Shown piece by piece: positions 16,428 through 23,027 of a stretch of 24,852 nt of DNA (positions are counted from its first letter, which is position 1; the number at the start of each line of letters is the position of its first letter). This stretch comes from Bacteroidales bacterium UBA4621 (GTDB lineage Bacteria > Bacteroidota > Bacteroidia > Bacteroidales > Paludibacteraceae). The stretch spans positions 1 through 24,852 of the forward strand of contig DGIN01000076.1 in assembly GCA_002387325.1 (NCBI GenBank), written 5' to 3'. A program made the translations under genes and the position numbers. The notes under the pieces were generated by a model. That model made no database searches, was not told where the DNA came from, and was given only the letters and a program-made list of their open reading frames with translations.

Positions 16428-17374
16428 CTTATTCGGACAGAGCAAAAAGCATATTTGCCGAAGAGATTGAAGAGTTGAGAAAACTCAGTGCTTCGATTGA
16501 CAAAAACTTTGACAAGGCAGTAGAACTTATCTATGCTTGCAAGGGAAAATTGGTGGTGATGGGCATCGGCAAAACGGGTATCATCGGGCATAAGATTGCC
16601 TCCTCGTTGGCTTCTACAGGCACCTCTGCCATCTTTGTCAATGCCGCCGAAGCGGTGCATGGCGACTTGGGAATGGTTTGCAGCAAAGATGTGGTGCTGC
16701 TTGTAAGCAACAGCGGTGCCACCAATGAGATACTGAATGTCATTGCCCCACTACGCAATTTAGGCTGCACACTTATTGCTATGACCGGCGATCCCGATTC
16801 GCAATTGGCACATGAGAGCGATGTGGTCATCTCTGTACATGTGGATAAGGAGGCTTGCCCTCTCGGTTTAGCCCCGACTACATCTACCACCGCCACTACA
16901 CTGATGGGGGATGCATTGATTGTCTGCCTGATGGAGAAACATCACTTCAAGGCAGAGAATTTCGCACTGTATCATCCGGGAGGTGCACTCGGACGCCAAC
17001 TGCTTGCACGGGTCAAAAACCGTATGCAGACCAGCGTCCCGCGCGTGCAGGTGGACACGCCTTTCCGCGAACTGGTATGCGAAATGTCGGAGAAACATCT
17101 CGGAATGACAATGGTATATGATAACAGACGCTGTATAGGTATCATCACAGACGGGGACTTGCGCCGTGCCATTCAGAAATATGATGATTTGCATATCGTA
17201 GCACGTGATATGATGACGCCATCATATAAACATATCCATAAAGAAGCACTTTTAACGGAAGCGTTGGCAATAATGGACAAGTACAATATCACCACGCTTG
17301 CTGTTACAGAAACATCTGATACAGAAGAAATTATAGGTATCATCTCCATTCACCACATCATTGATTTCAACTGA
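16424..17374 (+). CDS. kdsD: Arabinose-5-phosphate isomerase (KdsD/GutQ/KpsF family)
   Basis: This enzyme converts ribulose 5-phosphate to arabinose 5-phosphate for Kdo synthesis in the cytoplasm. The 316-aa protein has a SIS domain (about 35-170) with VVMGIGKTGIIGHKIASSL, LVSNSGATNEI (93-103) and the conserved APTTSTTATTLMGDAL (150-165). A YHPGGALGRQL motif follows (183-193). Two CBS domains (about 200-255 and 262-316) carry the GIITDGDLRRAI (239-250) and IIGIISIHHII (303-313) strands. Architecture and length are those of E. coli KdsD. The four-base overlap with kdsA shows translational coupling of sequential pathway steps. KpsF or GutQ paralogues cannot be excluded from sequence alone, but the kdsA context favours the Kdo role. 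Confidence 0.95.
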   Translation: MTYSDRAKSIFAEEIEELRKLSASIDKNFDKAVELIYACKGKLVVMGIGKTGIIGHKIASSLASTGTSAIFVNAAEAVHGDLGMVCSKDVVLLVSNSGATNEILNVIAPLRNLGCTLIAMTGDPDSQLAHESDVVISVHVDKEACPLGLAPTTSTTATTLMGDALIVCLMEKHHFKAENFALYHPGGALGRQLLARVKNRMQTSVPRVQVDTPFRELVCEMSEKHLGMTMVYDNRRCIGIITDGDLRRAIQKYDDLHIVARDMMTPSYKHIHKEALLTEALAIMDKYNITTLAVTETSDTEEIIGIISIHHIIDFN

Positions 17375-17382
17375 TCACCCCT

Positions 17383-19083
17383 ATGGAACCGACCATTACC
17401 GTCTATTGCAAGAACACGCACTCTTACCACGAAGTGCCACGCGGTATCTCGCTTATAGAATTGCGGGATATGCTTCATATCAAATTGAAGTATCCCATCA
17501 TTGCAGCGCATGTCAACTACAAAGAGGAGAACCTTGATTTTCTGCTCTATAAACCCAAAGATGTAGAATTTCTCGATGCCAGTTCCGCCAGCGGAATGCG
17601 GTGCTATGTACGTACACTCAGTATGGTGCTTGCGTGTGCCATCAACGAACTCTACCCGCGTGCAGACCTGCGTATAGAACACCCTATCTCCAAAGGATAC
17701 TACTGTACCCTCCAATGGCGCAAACCCAAAGACGGGGAATTGGCATCCGACTCGGTTAATCCCAAACTGACGCCGGAGATGATTGAGTCTATCAAACATC
17801 GTATGATGCAGATTATCAAGGAAGATCGCAAGATATACGAGGAAGAGAAGCGCACCAAGGATGTCATTCAGATGTTTAGCAGCCGCGTAGACGGAGAGAG
17901 TACTATCTTCGAGACATTAGGCAATCCCTACTGCCGCTATTTCCGTATGGGCGATTTCATTGATTATTACACCAATACTCTTATGCCGTCATCGGGGTAT
18001 ATCAATGTTTTCGACCTTGAGCCGTATTTCGACGGAATGCTCCTGCGTATCCCCAACCGCACCAATCCGACCGTTCTCGAAGATAAAATTTCGCAAGACA
18101 AGATGTTCAGTATTTTCAGCGAATATAACTCGTGGAACAAACTGCTGAATATCAACAACGTAAGCGATTTCAACGTGGCTTGCAAGGGCAACCGCAGTTT
18201 TATGATGATCAAACTTGCCGAAGCACTGCATGAAAAGAAAATCGCCCAAATGGCTGATGCCATTGCCAACCGGAAAGAACGCCCGAAATTCGTTTTAATC
18301 TCAGGTCCCTCTTCTTCCGGCAAGACAACTTTCTCAAAACGTTTGCAGATACAGTTGCTCGTCAACGGGATAAAACCGGTTATCATCTCGATGGACAACT
18401 ATTTTGTCAACCGTGTTGATACCCCGCGCGATGCCAATGGCGATTGGGACTTTGAAAACATCAAAGCTCTCGACCTACCCTATTTCCGCCAACAGATGAG
18501 CGATTTGATGGAGGGAAAAGAAGTGGATCTTCCTACTTTTTCTTTTGAAAAAGGCGAACGTATCTACGACGGGCAGAAACTGCGTTTGGAAAAAGACAGC
18601 ATTATCATTCTTGAGGGCTTGCATGCACTCAACCCTTCTTTGCTGCCCAATATCCCGCGCTCGGCAACATTTAAGATTTTTGTCTCTGCGCTTACTACCA
18701 TCAACATTGACAATCATAACTGGATTCCCACCACAGACATACGTCTCCTGCGCCGTATTGTCCGCGATTATAAATACCGCAACTACTCCGCCCGCGACAC
18801 TATCGCCCGTTGTCCGTCCGTTCTGCGCGGTGAGCAGACGTGGATTTATCCGTTTCAAGAAGAGGCGGATATGATGTTCAACTCGGCTCTGCTCTTCGAA
18901 TTGGCGGTACTCAAGCGTCATGCCGAACCGATTCTTGCAGAAGTTCCCAAGTACTGCGACGAATACACAGAAGCACACCGCCTGATCAAGTTCCTGCAGT
19001 ATTTCGAACCTATCCCCGAAAAAGAGATTCCGCCTACATCGCTCTTGCGCGAGTTCGTCGGTGGCAGTTCGTTCCATTATTAA
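17383..19083 (+). CDS. TGS-domain nucleoside (uridine) kinase-like protein
   Basis: This 566-aa protein begins with a TGS domain (about 1-65, as in threonyl-tRNA synthetase). A middle region (about 70-290) resembles the ThrRS N2/SAD editing-type module (LRIEHPISKGYYC), though I see no obvious tRNA function. A C-terminal phosphoribulokinase/uridine-kinase domain has Walker A ISGPSSSGKTTFSKRL, with GPSSSGKT at 308-315. It continues with ISMDNYFVNR, the substrate-region LDLPYFRQQM, IILEGLHALNP and TDIRLLRRIVRDYKYRN. This architecture is common in Bacteroidetes and Firmicutes and is usually annotated as nucleoside kinase; the real substrate is uncertain. It starts 8 nt after kdsD and is the last gene of the gyrB-led tight cluster. 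No terminator hairpin is visible after its stop. Confidence 0.88.
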   Translation: MEPTITVYCKNTHSYHEVPRGISLIELRDMLHIKLKYPIIAAHVNYKEENLDFLLYKPKDVEFLDASSASGMRCYVRTLSMVLACAINELYPRADLRIEHPISKGYYCTLQWRKPKDGELASDSVNPKLTPEMIESIKHRMMQIIKEDRKIYEEEKRTKDVIQMFSSRVDGESTIFETLGNPYCRYFRMGDFIDYYTNTLMPSSGYINVFDLEPYFDGMLLRIPNRTNPTVLEDKISQDKMFSIFSEYNSWNKLLNINNVSDFNVACKGNRSFMMIKLAEALHEKKIAQMADAIANRKERPKFVLISGPSSSGKTTFSKRLQIQLLVNGIKPVIISMDNYFVNRVDTPRDANGDWDFENIKALDLPYFRQQMSDLMEGKEVDLPTFSFEKGERIYDGQKLRLEKDSIIILEGLHALNPSLLPNIPRSATFKIFVSALTTINIDNHNWIPTTDIRLLRRIVRDYKYRNYSARDTIARCPSVLRGEQTWIYPFQEEADMMFNSALLFELAVLKRHAEPILAEVPKYCDEYTEAHRLIKFLQYFEPIPEKEIPPTSLLREFVGGSSFHY

Positions 19084-19146
19084 AAAGCCGTGCTTACATC
19101 GTCGTTATGTTCTATATCCGAACAGCCTTCCTTTGTTATATAAAGT

Positions 19147-19168
19147 AAGGTGGATGTAAGGTGGATAG
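19147..19168. repeat. 11-bp tandem repeat, two units (AAGGTGGATnn)
   Basis: AAGGTGGATGT and AAGGTGGATAG are adjacent, 51 nt before the SPOR gene. The unit and the preceding AAAGT match the three-unit array at 7785-7817. Confidence 0.75.
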
Positions 19169-19218
19169 AAAGTTTATATTTATCGTTGCACTTGTTTTGG
19201 TAAGAAAAATACAACATT

Positions 19219-19662
19219 ATGAAACAACTCATTTTGTCTCTGTTTTGTTTATTGTTCGGACTGTCAATACGGGCGAATGACTCTATCGCTAACAATCCGA
19301 ATATATTCGATGATATGTATGGCGTAACCATACACCAAGACTCGTTGGTAGGTGTCTTGTTGGAACACAGAATAAAAGGTAACAACGAAATGGTGGAGAT
19401 TGATGGCTATCGCGTACAAATCTACTCGTCCAATCGGCAACAGACTGCCAAAGCCGAGGCACTTCAACTTGAAAAGGACATCACCGACAAAGTTTCTATG
19501 CCGGTTTATGTACTCTATATGACACCCTTTTGGAAAGTCCGTTTGGGAAATTTCCGAACTTTCGATGAGGCAAACACTTTCAAAAACCAATTCCTTGCAC
19601 AATTCCCCGAAATGCAGGGGGACACGTATGTCGTACGTGATAAAATACAGATATTACAATGA
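19219..19662 (+). CDS. Exported SPOR-domain protein
   Basis: The 147-aa protein has a signal peptide (MKQLILSLFCLLFGLSIRA, likely cleaved after residue 19). A short linker follows, then a SPOR-type domain (about 62-147) with YRVQIYSSNRQQTAKAEAL, VYVLYMTPFWKVRLGNF and DEANTFKNQFLAQFP. SPOR domains bind glycan strands of peptidoglycan lacking stem peptides, often at division sites. A periplasmic location is expected; a division or cell-wall role is family-level inference. The gene is preceded by an 11-bp tandem repeat but no clean consensus promoter; TATCGTTG at 19181 is a poor -7 match without a -33 partner. Its stop overlaps the folE start by four bases (ATGA at 19659), so the two are translationally coupled despite unrelated roles. 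Confidence 0.9.
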   Translation: MKQLILSLFCLLFGLSIRANDSIANNPNIFDDMYGVTIHQDSLVGVLLEHRIKGNNEMVEIDGYRVQIYSSNRQQTAKAEALQLEKDITDKVSMPVYVLYMTPFWKVRLGNFRTFDEANTFKNQFLAQFPEMQGDTYVVRDKIQILQ

Positions 19663-20243
19663 ATTTGCAAACATTCAATCCCGATAAAGAAAAGACCGAA
19701 CTCATCGCCAAAGACATAACTTCAATCCTGACATTGGTGGGCGAAAACCCGTATAGGCAGGGATTGGTACGCACTCCTGAACGTGTGGGAGAGGCGTTGC
19801 AATTTCTGACCAAAGGTTACGATGAAGATCCGGAAGCAATACTCCGCTCTGCCCTGTTTGAGGAAGACTACCGCCAAATGGTGGTGGTGAAAGATATTGA
19901 GTTCTATTCACTTTGCGAACACCATATGCTGCCTTTTTTTGGCAAAGCGCACGTGGCATATATCCCAAACGGAAAGATTACCGGTTTGAGCAAAATTGCC
20001 CGCGTGGTGGATGTTTATGCCCGTCGCCTGCAGGTGCAAGAGCGATTGACCACACAAATCAAAGATTGCATTCAAAATACGCTCAACCCATTGGGCGTGA
20101 TGGTGGTTGTTGAAGCCGAACACCTCTGTATGCAGATGCGCGGTGTGCAGAAACCGCACAGCACTACTACCACGTCTGATTTCACCGGTGCTTTCACCCG
20201 CCAGGAAACACGCGATGAATTTCTCCGCCTCATCCGCGGATAA
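19659..20243 (+). CDS. folE: GTP cyclohydrolase I
   Basis: FolE converts GTP to 7,8-dihydroneopterin triphosphate, the first step of tetrahydrofolate (and often queuosine-type) synthesis. The 194-aa protein contains NPYRQGLVRTPERVGEAL (30-47), the zinc-binding Cys86 and His89 in SLCEHHMLPFFGK, VAYIPNGKITGLSKIAR (99-115) and QERLTTQIKD (127-136). The third zinc ligand is Cys157 in AEHLCMQMRGVQKP, followed by STTTTSDFTGAF (168-179). Length and motifs are those of type IA FolE. It is coupled by a 4-nt overlap to the SPOR gene. The final codons form TCCGC/GCGGA followed by TTTTTT (20224-20250), possibly a terminator. The intact gene borders the remnant-rich stretch that follows. Confidence 0.97.
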   Translation: MNLQTFNPDKEKTELIAKDITSILTLVGENPYRQGLVRTPERVGEALQFLTKGYDEDPEAILRSALFEEDYRQMVVVKDIEFYSLCEHHMLPFFGKAHVAYIPNGKITGLSKIARVVDVYARRLQVQERLTTQIKDCIQNTLNPLGVMVVVEAEHLCMQMRGVQKPHSTTTTSDFTGAFTRQETRDEFLRLIRG

Positions 20244-20250
20244 GTTTTTT
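20224..20250 (+). terminator. Possible weak terminator overlapping the folE stop
   Basis: A 5-bp stem TCCGC (20224-20228)/GCGGA (20236-20240) is followed four bases later by TTTTTT. The stem is short and overlaps coding sequence, so this is tentative. Confidence 0.35.
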
Positions 20251-20346
20251 GAAAATAATATGTATAATTGCTAAACATTAAGAATTTTAAGGAGCAAAGT
20301 TACTTGCCCTAAATAAAAATATAAACAATCCTCTCACACGATGTAA

Positions 20347-20493
20347 ACCTGTGAGCGTCCCGCTCCTGATGTGAAGGGGAAAGAAGCCACGCCGTTGGAT
20401 ACTGCCAATATGGGAGATATCTCTATCGGGCGGTGGCGGCAGGTGAAATTCCTGCAAAGACATATTAAGGCGTTTATTGACGCTCTGTTCTGA
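20347..20493 (+). pseudogene. Unrecognised 3' gene remnant (48 codons plus stop)
   Basis: An open stretch bounded by TAA at 20344 ends at TGA (20491-20493). Its C-terminal part reads like real protein (MGDISIGRWRQVKFLQRH, then a helical end IKAFIDALF) and contrasts with the surrounding AT-rich DNA by being GC-richer. There is no convincing start or ribosome site; GTG at 20371 is possible. I cannot assign a family. It may be the tail of a gene whose 5' part was deleted, in keeping with the other fragments up to 21512, or chance coding-like sequence. Confidence 0.35.
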
Positions 20494-20650
20494 CCCTTAG
20501 AAACTTCGCAACTTTCTACAGATATTTTTCAGAACTTAGCAACAATGAATGTCTACGGGATATGTGGTACCTAACACTACACATCATTGTATTTATGCAC
20601 GCATATGTGCATAGGCATAATGGGTGTTTTGTGCAGTATGTGCATATTCG

Positions 20651-20748
20651 GCGTGAACTTCGGCGTTGTCAGTTCTAAAAGTATCAGGCAATGCGAAGGC
20701 CTCTAAGAGTGGAACTGACAACAGAGTAAGTTTCACGCTTTTTTTTTT
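20651..20748 (+). ncRNA. Candidate structured small RNA ending in an intrinsic terminator
   Basis: The outer stem GCGTGAA(-)CTT (20651-20660) pairs with AAGTTTCACGC (20728-20738) with one bulge. A perfect 11-bp inner stem GTTGTCAGTTC (20665-20675)/GAACTGACAAC (20712-20722) follows, then two symmetric 10-nt open sides capped by AGGC/GCCT. Ten T follow directly (20739-20748). A long, interrupted hairpin with a central bubble and U-tract resembles 6S-type RNAs such as the Bacteroidales-1 motif, but I cannot confirm that. Direct repeats GTAYGTGCATATT (20636-20648, 20763-20775) flank it, so a small palindromic mobile element is an alternative. No consensus promoter was found upstream. Confidence 0.5.
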
Positions 20749-20845
20749 GTATATATGCATATGTACGTGCATATTAGATAAAAATATAAAGGGAGTAATG
20801 CCGAAAATCCCATAAAGAGTAGGCTATGTAAAAATATTTTTTATT

Positions 20846-21128
20846 ATGAAAGGTTATTTCTTAATTTCCTGTTTAGCAGTAGGAATGCTGCTATCGTCCT
20901 GTACATCAGTGCAGAAAATCTGTGTTCAACAGCAGCTGTAAGCGGTGTAACAAACGCAATCAACCTGTACATCAGTGCAGAAAATCTGTGTTCAACAGCC
21001 ATAAGGAGTTCCATAATGGTGCAAGCAGACCTGTACATCAGTGCAGAAAATCTGTGTTCAACAGCACCAAAGTCTCTACCAACAATACAAGGATGTTTTA
21101 GCGGACAGCAATAATTTGCAACATCGTT
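20846..21128 (+). pseudogene. Disrupted lipoprotein gene (5' part), interrupted by repeat-spacer units and fused to an SDR remnant
   Basis: The ATG at 20846 opens a clear lipoprotein signal peptide, MKGYFLISCLAVGMLLSSC, with lipobox LSSC and Cys at residue 19. It continues TSVQKICVQQ within the first 36-bp repeat and hits TAA at 20939 inside the first spacer. The third repeat restores the same frame (the unit is 66 bp, 22 codons) and continues HQSLYQQYKDVLADSNNLQ, a Gln-rich hydrophilic sequence typical of the segment after an outer-membrane lipoprotein signal, up to about 21120. Removing the two 66-bp units gives one continuous reading frame. Beyond about 21115 the sequence becomes that of a short-chain dehydrogenase in another frame, so the 3' part of the lipoprotein gene is gone. 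The original protein cannot be named. Confidence 0.7.
20898..21065. CRISPR. Three-repeat CRISPR-like mini-array (36-bp repeats, 30-bp spacers) inside a lipoprotein gene
   Basis: Three identical 36-bp repeats lie at 20898-20933, 20964-20999 and 21030-21065, each starting CCTGTACATCAG and ending GTGTTCAACAGC. The spacers at 20934-20963 and 21000-21029 are both exactly 30 bp and unlike each other. The repeat ends carry a short inverted repeat (CTGT/ACAG). Repeat and spacer sizes match type II-C or type VI-B arrays, but the repeat lacks the usual GTTG/CAAC ends. No cas genes are in the window. The first and third repeats are in frame as lipoprotein coding sequence, suggesting the repeat is duplicated gene sequence. 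Confidence 0.7.
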
Positions 21129-21512
21129 TCAGAGGCGGGAATGATTTCCAATCCCAAGATGACGGTCTATGCCGCCAGCAAATGGGCGGTTATCGGCTGG
21201 AGCGACTCGCTCCGTATTGAACTGGACGAGATGAAAAAGAACGTCCATGTAACCACCATCGCCCCCTACTACATCAATACAGGGATGTTCAACGGGGTGG
21301 AATCGCCCATTTTCCCTATCCTCGACCCTGAAAAAACAGCCGGGAAAATTATCCGGGTCATCGAGCGCAATCAGGACTTCTGCGGACTGCCGTGGGGCTT
21401 CCATTTCGTGCGCTTTATGCAGGGCATCCTGCCAACAAAACTGTTTGATTTTGTGTTTGGTACGGTTTTTGGTATCTTCAAAGCAATGGATCATTTTACA
21501 GGACGAAAATAG
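21102..21512 (+). pseudogene. 5'-truncated short-chain dehydrogenase/reductase (SDR)
   Basis: The open frame after TAG at 21099 encodes the C-terminal half of a classical SDR. From 21120 it reads NIVSEAGMISNPKMTVYAASK with catalytic Tyr and Lys (YAASK). It continues AVIGWSDSLRIELDE, VTTIAPYYINTGMF (substrate/cofactor loop) and a hydrophobic tail ending in FTGRK. The N-terminal Rossmann half, including the TGxxxGIG nucleotide motif and NNAG, is missing, about 130 of some 260 residues. An internal ATG at 21141 exists, but a protein without the NAD(P) site would not be an active SDR. The upstream neighbour sequence is the lipoprotein remnant, so a deletion joined them near 21111-21120. It lies 53 nt before an aldehyde dehydrogenase gene; the pair may once have oxidised a lipid alcohol to an acid. 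Confidence 0.8.
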
Positions 21513-21523
21513 ACCACTATCCA

Positions 21524-21555
21524 TTTACAAATTTACACACTTACAAATTTACAAA
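21524..21555 (+). repeat. Four-unit 8-bp TTTACAAA block before the aldehyde dehydrogenase gene
   Basis: TTTACAAA, TTTACACA, CTTACAAA and TTTACAAA end 10 nt before the ATG at 21566. The unit order and position mirror 7842-7873. Confidence 0.7.
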
Positions 21556-21565
21556 TTCCCCCCTC

Positions 21566-22918
21566 ATGAATATTGAGCAAATACACGATGCGCAAAAAGC
21601 GTTTTTTCGCTCGGGCAAAACGCTTGACTATGCCTTTCGCAAACAGATGCTGCAACGGTTGGATTGTGCCTTGCACACCTACGAAAAACCGCTGACAGAT
21701 GCGCTGTGGACTGACCTCCACAAGTCGTATGAAGAAGCCTGTCTCACCGAGATAAGTATCGTCTATGGCGAAATACGCAACCATTTGCGCCACTTGCGCC
21801 GCTGGATGCGTCCCGTGCGCAAGCCCTCGCCGCTGAGTATATTCCCCGCACGAAGCAAAATCATCACCGAACCGCTCGGCAATACGCTGATTATTGCGCC
21901 GTGGAACTACCCCGTGCAACTCCTGCTCAACCCGCTCGTCGGAGCCATCTCGGCGGGTTGCACGGCTATGCTCAAACCCTCACCATACGTACCGCACGTG
22001 TCGGCGGTATTGAGTGAGATGATACGCACCACCTTCCCCGGAGAATACATCAGTATAGTGGAGGGGCATCGCAATGTCAACACCGCTCTCTTGGCACAAC
22101 GATGGGACTTGATTTTCTTCACAGGCAGCCCAGACCTCGGCAAGAAAGTGATGCTCGCCGCCTCGCAACACCTCACCCCCGTAGTGCTGGAATTAGGAGG
22201 AAAAAGCCCGTGCATCATTGATAAAGATGCCAACCTTGCCATTGCCGCCAAGCGTGTGGCATGGGGAAAGTCGCTCAATGCGGGACAGACCTGTATCGCA
22301 CCCGATTATCTGCTCATTCACGCCCACGTGCAGGACGAGTTTCTGCGCCTGCTGAAACTGGAATTCGAAAACCTGCTCGGCAAAGACCCGCAACTGAGCC
22401 GCCATTTCGTGCGTATTGTCAGCGACCGTGCTTTCGAGCGTCTGTCGGGCTATCTGCAAGACGGCATCGTCTATTATGGTGGCAAAACCGATGCACGGGA
22501 ACGCTATTTCTCGCCTACCATTCTCACCGGTGTGCGCACCGACAGCCCCGTAATGCAGGAGGAAATCTTCGGACCCATATTTCCGGTACTCACGTTCACC
22601 GACCTGCAAGAAGTGATTGATTTTGTTGCGAACAGGGAAAAACCGCTGGCACTCTACTACTTCGGAAAACAGGGCAGACGCATTTTGAAACATACATCCG
22701 CTGGAGGCACCTGTATCAACGATACCATTATGCACATCGTCAACCACCATATCCCCTTTGGTGGCGTGGGCAACTCGGGTATGTCGGCATACCACGGCAA
22801 AGACTCTTACTTGGCGTTCAGCCACCGCCGTTCGGTCGTTACTACTCCTACCTGCATAGATCTTCCCTTCCGCTATATGCCCTATTCTCTTTTTAAGTGG
22901 ATCAAAAAGATTTTGTAA
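21566..22918 (+). CDS. Class-3-like (fatty) aldehyde dehydrogenase
   Basis: The 450-aa NAD(P)-dependent enzyme oxidises aldehydes to carboxylic acids. It has IIAPWNYPVQL (109-119) with Asn114, the cofactor loop FFTGSPDLGKKV (184-195), catalytic Glu209 in LELGGKSP and nucleophile Cys243 in NAGQTCIAPDY. EEIFGPIFPVL and HIPFGGVGNSGMSAYHG lie near the C-terminus. The roughly 450-residue length, the PWNYP motif and the hydrophobic C-terminal tail (RYMPYSLFKWIKKIL) are typical of the ALDH3 group, which includes membrane-associated fatty aldehyde dehydrogenases. The TTTACAAA block ends 10 nt before the ATG. The upstream SDR gene, now truncated, could have supplied the aldehyde. No terminator hairpin is evident after the stop, only T-rich sequence. 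Confidence 0.93.
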   Translation: MNIEQIHDAQKAFFRSGKTLDYAFRKQMLQRLDCALHTYEKPLTDALWTDLHKSYEEACLTEISIVYGEIRNHLRHLRRWMRPVRKPSPLSIFPARSKIITEPLGNTLIIAPWNYPVQLLLNPLVGAISAGCTAMLKPSPYVPHVSAVLSEMIRTTFPGEYISIVEGHRNVNTALLAQRWDLIFFTGSPDLGKKVMLAASQHLTPVVLELGGKSPCIIDKDANLAIAAKRVAWGKSLNAGQTCIAPDYLLIHAHVQDEFLRLLKLEFENLLGKDPQLSRHFVRIVSDRAFERLSGYLQDGIVYYGGKTDARERYFSPTILTGVRTDSPVMQEEIFGPIFPVLTFTDLQEVIDFVANREKPLALYYFGKQGRRILKHTSAGGTCINDTIMHIVNHHIPFGGVGNSGMSAYHGKDSYLAFSHRRSVVTTPTCIDLPFRYMPYSLFKWIKKIL

Positions 22919-22952
22919 AAACATCTTTTTTCTCTCTTTGCAAGTATAAATT

Positions 22953-23024
22953 GGGTATATGGAGGTATAAGTATTCTCCACCGAAAATATACAGTTTATG
23001 CACTTTCCGTACCTCCATATATCC
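22953..23024. repeat. Imperfect 15-bp inverted repeat with 42-nt spacing
   Basis: GGGTATATGGAGGTA (22953-22967) and TACCTCCATATATCC (23010-23024) are complementary at 14 of 15 positions. It lies between the aldehyde dehydrogenase stop and repeat copy C. It could be a weak terminator or the end of a small element. Confidence 0.5.
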
Positions 23025-23027
23025 ATT

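Noticed and set aside
20500..20543. Near direct repeat GAAACTTCGCAAC / GAACTTAGCAAC
   Set aside because: Only two imperfect copies with no further structure; not enough to call an insertion-sequence end or a binding site.
20844..21038. 64-codon minus-strand frame across the 36-bp repeats, encoding repeated AVEHRFSALMYR
   Set aside because: The 66-bp unit keeps any frame open by arithmetic. The encoded peptide lacks a start context, while the plus strand gives a lipoprotein signal peptide.
20898..21065. The repeats as a plain minisatellite from tandem duplication
   Set aside because: The 36-bp parts are identical while the equal-length 30-bp parts are unrelated, which simple duplication does not produce.
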